Positions 17,040 through 20,890 of a DNA stretch of 20,890 nt are shown piece by piece. Each line of letters begins with the position of its first letter. Position 1 is the stretch's first letter. A model generated the notes under the pieces. That model worked only from the letters and a program-made list of their open reading frames with translations. It had not been told where the DNA came from and ran no database searches. Origin of the DNA: DSAR01 sp034437315. GTDB lineage: Bacteria > Chloroflexota > Anaerolineae > B4-G1. The translations under genes were made by a program, and so were the position numbers. The stretch lies in the NCBI GenBank assembly GCA_034437315.1, contig DAOTUC010000112.1:1-20890 (forward strand), written 5' to 3'.

Positions 17040-18531
17040 AAAACCTAAATCTATCCCCACCATACGCTGGTCTCCAATTCGTGCGATGGCTGAACAGGAT
17101 TGCGCCTGTGCGAGTGAAGATTTGATTCCTAGCTTGCTGCGCTCATCGCTTGTTCATCATGACGACGACTGCGCTTGCCCGAGTTTCAATCCTGCGCCCG
17201 ATGCCGTGCCGGATGCCGCCACTCTCTGGCAACATTCAGCCGACCTATATCACGCACCGTTGCCCGAAGACCACGAACTGGCTTTCAATCCCGCCAACCC
17301 GACCGGCGTGGCTGTGCTCAACCTGCCGGCTCGCCGTATCCTCGAAACCTTCGCCGCCCCTCGCCGCCTGAGTGATCCAATCGACTCTCAACTTGCGACC
17401 CTCCATCTTATCCAACCTGCAAACTTGCCACTTGCAGACTCTTTACTTACAAACTTGCAACCAGAAACCTTGACCGCCTGGCTGCACGTCACCAATCGGT
17501 GCAATCTTAATTGCGCCTATTGCTACGTCCATAAGAACGATGAGACGATGAGCGAGGTCACTGGTATGGCTGCGGTCGACGCGGTGTTTCGCTCTGCGCT
17601 CATCAATGGCTTCCGTGCCGTCAAGCTCAAGTACGCTGGCGGTGAACCGACGCTTAACTTCCCGCTGGTGAGTACGTTGCACGATCATGCCCAGACGCTC
17701 GCCGAAGACTACGGCCTGGCGCTGCGGGAGGTGCTGCTGAGCAACGGTGTCGCGCTCTCCGACGAGATGCTCGTCGCGTTGCGTGAGATGGATATGCGGC
17801 TGGCGATCTCATTGGACGGCGTCGGTGCAGCCCACGACGCGCTTCGCGGTTCGGGCGCTTTCGCGCGGACGGCTCGCTCAATCGAGCGGGCGTTTACCCT
17901 GGGGCTGGAGCTACACCTCTCTATCACCGTGACTGCCCAGAACGCGGACGCGCTGCCCCAGGCAGTGGCCTACACGCTGGCACACGACCTCCCCTTCAAC
18001 CTGAACTTCTATCGAGAGCACTGCGGGGGGAGTGAGGCCGTCCTGAGGGCGGACAACGCCCGTCTGATCGAGGGGATGATGGCGGCTCTGAACGTGATTG
18101 AGGAGAACCTACCCGATCGGAGCGTCGTCGGCGGGCTGCTGGATCGGGTCAATTTGGGCGCGGCCCACGCGCATCCCTGCGGCGCGGGTCGCAGCTACCT
18201 GGTGATTGACCATCAGGGTCGCATCGCCCGTTGCCAGATGACGATCGATCGGCCGGTGACCGACGTGAGCGCCGACGATCCGCTTCAGGCTGTGCGCTGG
18301 TGCGAAGACGGCTTCCAGAACGTCGCGGTGGACGAGAAAGAGGATTGTCGGAACTGCACCTGGCGCTATTGGTGCGCGGGTGGATGTCCTTTTCTGACTC
18401 ACCGCGTCGCCGGACGTAGCGACGCTCCTTCGCCCTATTGCGCTGTGTACAAAGCGCTCTTCTCCAGGCTCCTTCGCTTGGAGGGATTGCGCTTGCTCAA
18501 CCACAGTTCTGATCCTGCGGACAACTATTAG
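17032..18531 (+). CDS. Radical SAM/SPASM peptide- or protein-modifying enzyme
   Basis: I choose the GTG at 17032, with AAGGAG nine bases before it, giving 499 residues. A start at 17005 lacks a site, and an ATG at 17086 would drop 18 residues. The radical SAM cluster motif is C157-NLN-C161-AY-C164, and a YAGGEPTLNF segment marks the SAM-binding GGE. The SPASM region carries Cys383, Cys401, Cys439, Cys442, Cys448 and Cys452 plus a final YC, enough for auxiliary iron-sulfur clusters. Residues about 70-115 (LAFNPANPTGVAVLNLPARRIL) resemble a PqqD-like recognition domain. At the far N-terminus, DCAC occurs twice (23-26 and 46-49). SPASM enzymes usually modify ribosomal peptides or proteins; no clear substrate gene is adjacent. 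A linker near residues 120-143 is encoded by short AACTTGC-like repeats. Confidence 0.87.
   Translation: MIKKPKSIPTIRWSPIRAMAEQDCACASEDLIPSLLRSSLVHHDDDCACPSFNPAPDAVPDAATLWQHSADLYHAPLPEDHELAFNPANPTGVAVLNLPARRILETFAAPRRLSDPIDSQLATLHLIQPANLPLADSLLTNLQPETLTAWLHVTNRCNLNCAYCYVHKNDETMSEVTGMAAVDAVFRSALINGFRAVKLKYAGGEPTLNFPLVSTLHDHAQTLAEDYGLALREVLLSNGVALSDEMLVALREMDMRLAISLDGVGAAHDALRGSGAFARTARSIERAFTLGLELHLSITVTAQNADALPQAVAYTLAHDLPFNLNFYREHCGGSEAVLRADNARLIEGMMAALNVIEENLPDRSVVGGLLDRVNLGAAHAHPCGAGRSYLVIDHQGRIARCQMTIDRPVTDVSADDPLQAVRWCEDGFQNVAVDEKEDCRNCTWRYWCAGGCPFLTHRVAGRSDAPSPYCAVYKALFSRLLRLEGLRLLNHSSDPADNY
17390..17458 (+). repeat. Degenerate AACTTGC-like short repeats inside the radical SAM gene
   Basis: Copies of AACTTGC or close variants begin at 17390, 17414, 17422, 17429 and 17452, three of them back to back. 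They stay in frame and encode the Leu/Ala/Asn-rich linker between the N-terminal domain and the radical SAM core. This looks like a simple-sequence expansion tolerated in a flexible linker. Confidence 0.5.
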
Positions 18532-18576
18532 GTGGTGGTCCAAATCCTATCAATGCCCGTAAGAATTCGGTAAAAG

Positions 18577-19283
18577 TCAAGTGGGTGGGAAAGGGTCACA
18601 AAGAGGGGTTTGGGGGCGGATCCGGGACAGAGTGAACTGGACCGGCCACCAACGGCCCTTAGCGCGGTCGAACTTGCGGCCGGTGGTGAAGCGCCGGGGG
18701 TCTTGAATCTCTCCCAGGACGCCGCCGACGATGATCGTTCCCAGACCTTTTTCTGCCAGCGCCAATGACGCTTCGGGCAGTTGGGCTAGTTCGGTCTTTA
18801 TCAAGCGTCGGTAGGCTTTCTTCTGGCCTTCCATAAAGCGGATCAGCGCCAGGCTGTGGCAGAGGACGGTGTGTACCGTCGGGCGCAGTGGGTCGGGGAA
18901 GGGGTAGCTATCTCGCGCGACTTGTTGGAGGGCGCTGGCCTTCTCGTCCGGGTCGCGGAAGTGACCGCGGCCGAGGGTCTGGATCGTCTCGGCCAGATCG
19001 TCCACGGGCAGGTCTGCTAGCTCTGCTACGTCCGGATACTCGGTCAACAGGTGGACGCGGTGACGCTGAAGCGGTCGGCCGGGGGCTTGAGGCGGGCGTA
19101 TTCGCTCGCCAGGAGGTAGACGAGGCTCACGGCGAAGGCCTTTTCGGAGGCCAGCGTGTGGGTCAGTCGGAAGTAAGCCCTGGTCAGATGGCGCAGCGGC
19201 AGGTAGCGGAAGTCGAAGGTGTGGAGGGTTTTGACGCCCACTGTCTGGTAGTAGCTGCCGATGAGGCGGCTATCCCCGCGCAC
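18577..19283 (-). pseudogene. IS110-family transposase remnant (frameshifted, truncated)
   Basis: Two minus-strand frames together give the middle and late parts of an IS110-family DEDD transposase. The upstream piece (19283-19044) has LRHLTRAYFRLTHTLASEKA and LASEYARL. The downstream piece (19047-18577) has LLTEYPDVAELADLPVDDLAE, then GRGHFRDPDEKASALQQVARDSY and GVLGEIQDPRRF, which match the family's later conserved blocks. One frameshift near 19047 joins them. The N-terminal catalytic part is missing. The C-terminus diverges after DPRRF without the usual KYAGL stretch, so the gene is dead. No element ends were identified. Confidence 0.75.
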
Positions 19284-19292
19284 ACGCGGATC

Positions 19293-20195
19293 CTACCCCA
19301 CAACCCCACTTTCCATCTCGTAGCATCGCATCATCGCCCCCCGCCAGAACAACTCGCATCTTTCGCCCGCCGGGCCATCGACGCGGTTCTTGCGCGACCA
19401 GACCTCCATCACGTTCGCTCGCTCATTCTCATTGTCGACGCCGCCATTGCCGTTATCGTAGTACCCCTCGCGGTACAGCATCAGGACGACGTCGGCGTGC
19501 TCCTCCAACTGCCCGCTTTCCCGCAGGTCGGACAGCATCGGACGCTTGTCCGTCCGGCCATCGACGCCGCGATTGAGCTGGTGAATGGATAGCATCGGCG
19601 TGTCCAGGGCGTTGGCTGCCAGCAGCAACCCGCGCGCAATGCCGCCGAGTTCCAGGTTGCGCGTCTCTGCTCTCTTCAATGTATGTTGATCCGGTGACAG
19701 CAACCCCAGGTAGTCGACAATGACTAACGCAACGTCGCCTCGCAGAAGCTCCCGTTGCACCTTGGCTCGGACGACGCCCGGCGTCACGTCCCCTGTGTGC
19801 AGACTCACCGGCCACTCGTTGATCTCCCCCACCGCCCGCGTGAAACGGGCGTAGGATTCTGGTTCCAGCTTGCCCCGCAGAAGATCCCGCAGCGAGACCT
19901 CGGCCCAGGAACAGGCCAGCCGCCGCACGAGCTGTTCGGGGGACATCTCGAGGGTAAACACCATCACCCGCTCGCCGGATGAAGCGACGTTGGACGCGGC
20001 GCGAATTTCGCGTTGCAACGCCAGCGCCGTCTTGCCCATACTGGGCCGCGCCGCCAGGATGTAGAAGCCGGTCTGCAAGCCGCCCAACAGTCCATCCAAC
20101 GGCCGGAGACCGGTGGATATCCCGGGGCAATCGGTGGGGTTGTTCATCCGATCCTCAGCTTGGGCAAACACGGTTTCGATGATGTCCTGGAGCAC
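19293..20195 (-). CDS. DnaB-type replicative helicase, motor domain only
   Basis: A 300-residue protein matching the C-terminal RecA-like domain of DnaB, the ring helicase of replication forks. Walker A is ARPSMGKT (49-56) and Walker B is VALVIVDYLGLL with Asp161. The SQLNR-like motif reads HQLNRGVDGR, and DKRPMLSDLRESGQLEEHADVVLMLYRE is close to the canonical DnaB stretch. The N-terminal primase-interaction domain is absent: only about 25 residues precede the ISTGLRPLD entry motif. The ATG at 20195 follows AAAGGGG, so the short form looks intended. It lies 10 nt after the methyltransferase stop, forming a two-gene unit. Such short forms are common in phages and mobile elements, which I infer here. 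Confidence 0.85.
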   Translation of the reverse strand: MLQDIIETVFAQAEDRMNNPTDCPGISTGLRPLDGLLGGLQTGFYILAARPSMGKTALALQREIRAASNVASSGERVMVFTLEMSPEQLVRRLACSWAEVSLRDLLRGKLEPESYARFTRAVGEINEWPVSLHTGDVTPGVVRAKVQRELLRGDVALVIVDYLGLLSPDQHTLKRAETRNLELGGIARGLLLAANALDTPMLSIHQLNRGVDGRTDKRPMLSDLRESGQLEEHADVVLMLYREGYYDNGNGGVDNENERANVMEVWSRKNRVDGPAGERCELFWRGAMMRCYEMESGVVG

Positions 20196-20205
20196 ATAAT
20201 CCCCT

Positions 20206-20890
20206 TTATTGCAAATTCAAATGGCTAACAACGGCCCGGGCCAACGCAGGCGGCACAGCGTTCCCAATGTGAGTGGATGTCATTGACGACAGGTGTGACC
20301 GCGGCAATCCTTGCAACCGCGCGGCGTCTTCCAGCGTGAGCGCCCAGGCTTGCCCGCCACTGACGATGTGGCTATGCCGTTTTGCCATCGACGCCGTTAT
20401 TGTAAACGAGGGTTGTGAGATAGGCCGCACGTGCAACCAATCTCGTTGCCGGTTGCGCTTGGTGGTGAGCTGCGAACTGACCTGGACGTTGTCTCGCAGG
20501 GAAACCGGCAACTGCTGCCACCGAGACGTGATCCAATTCGGCAGATGCCCCAGAGGCTCCCTGGCCCGTAACTGCTCCCCCACCGCGTCGTCTAGCGAGA
20601 CCCAGCGCTCCGCGCCGAACAATCCTGGATTCTCGCAATGCGTGGCCCTGGGCCAGCGCCAGGGCCGTCCATCGAGGCGCGCTACAACGAACAGGCGGCG
20701 GCGCGCCTGGGGAATGCCATAGTTCGCTGCGTTGAGGACGCGGGATTCGACGTGGTATCCGCCCTTGATTAATGTACCAAGGAGATATGCGTAGCCATTC
20801 GATGATCGAAACAGGGGCACTTCCTCGACGACGATCACCGGTGGCCGGAAGCGCTCGATGAACCGGAGCAGTTCTGGGAGGGCGTCCCGC
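20206..20890 (-). CDS. C5-cytosine DNA methyltransferase (5' part outside window)
   Basis: This minus-strand frame is open to the window end, so the N-terminal part (SAM-binding motif I, catalytic PCQ motif) lies outside. Visible parts are the motif IV region VIVVEEVPLF (the usual ENV reads EEV), motif VIII in YGIPQARRRLFVV, then a target-recognition stretch with RPISQPSFTIT. Motif IX follows in LTLEDAARLQGLP and motif X in IGNAVPPALARAV. The enzyme would methylate cytosine at C5 in a specific DNA site. An adjacent restriction nuclease is not visible. It is followed after 10 nt by the short DnaB gene, pointing to a phage or mobile-element context. Confidence 0.88.
   Translation of the reverse strand, partial: RDALPELLRFIERFRPPVIVVEEVPLFRSSNGYAYLLGTLIKGGYHVESRVLNAANYGIPQARRRLFVVARLDGRPWRWPRATHCENPGLFGAERWVSLDDAVGEQLRAREPLGHLPNWITSRWQQLPVSLRDNVQVSSQLTTKRNRQRDWLHVRPISQPSFTITASMAKRHSHIVSGGQAWALTLEDAARLQGLPRSHLSSMTSTHIGNAVPPALARAVVSHLNLQ

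Noticed and set aside
18888..19592. 234-codon plus-strand frame
   Set aside because: It is antisense to both the IS110 remnant and DnaB, whose minus-strand frames have clear family motifs; composition is low-complexity Gly/Arg.
20193..20208. Possible fusion of methyltransferase and DnaB
   Set aside because: The methyltransferase has its own stop at 20206-20208, and DnaB has its own ATG with AAAGGGG, so they are two adjacent genes.

Overview
The window reads like a stretch of a GC-rich environmental bacterial chromosome, most likely a Chloroflexota (Anaerolineae-like) genome. That guess rests on the blend of gene families (a family-1 sugar ABC importer beside a GH13_18 phosphorylase, multi-NTPase clusters, an IS110 remnant). 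It is an inference, not a proof. I see no rRNA, tRNA or CRISPR array.

Region 1 (1-5965, + strand) is a carbohydrate operon. It holds the 3' part of a sugar-binding protein, two MalF/MalG-type permeases, a GH13 subfamily 18 glycoside phosphorylase and a GT4-type glycosyltransferase. The last four genes overlap or nearly touch. A strong hairpin lies between the binding protein and the first permease. The order binding protein-permease-permease-GH13_18 enzyme recalls the E. coli ycjMNOP cluster, so a glucosylglycerate-type or other glucoside substrate is plausible. No ABC ATPase is present, so one would have to come from elsewhere.

Region 2 (5966-6958) is a spacer. It contains a long imperfect inverted repeat (6044-6177), a near-perfect terminator hairpin (6317-6358), a minus-strand unit of one or two tiny genes (6707 down to 6367) ending at that terminator, and a good promoter (6871-6900) reading into region 3.

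Region 3 (6959-18531, + strand) is the accessory core and the most interesting part. It encodes five P-loop NTPases, a GNAT acetyltransferase and a radical SAM/SPASM protein. NTPases A, B and C look like divergent paralogues with different attachments: A has two membrane segments and an extracytoplasmic domain, B has a C-terminal PhoB-like DNA-binding domain, and C stands alone. A and B overlap by 4 nt. C is preceded by a candidate promoter and two tiny ORFs. NTPase D, a 1051-residue STAND-like NTPase with winged-helix-like and TPR regions, the GNAT and the radical SAM enzyme are all coupled by overlaps of 4-11 nt. My inference is a sensing and signalling system, possibly of the biological-conflict type, in which nucleotide-driven switches control a peptide- or protein-modifying enzyme. 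I recognise no described system with exactly this gene set.

Region 4 (18577-20890, - strand) has a mobile-element flavour: a frameshifted, truncated IS110-family transposase, a DnaB-type helicase consisting only of the motor domain, and the 3' part of a C5-cytosine DNA methyltransferase running off the window end.
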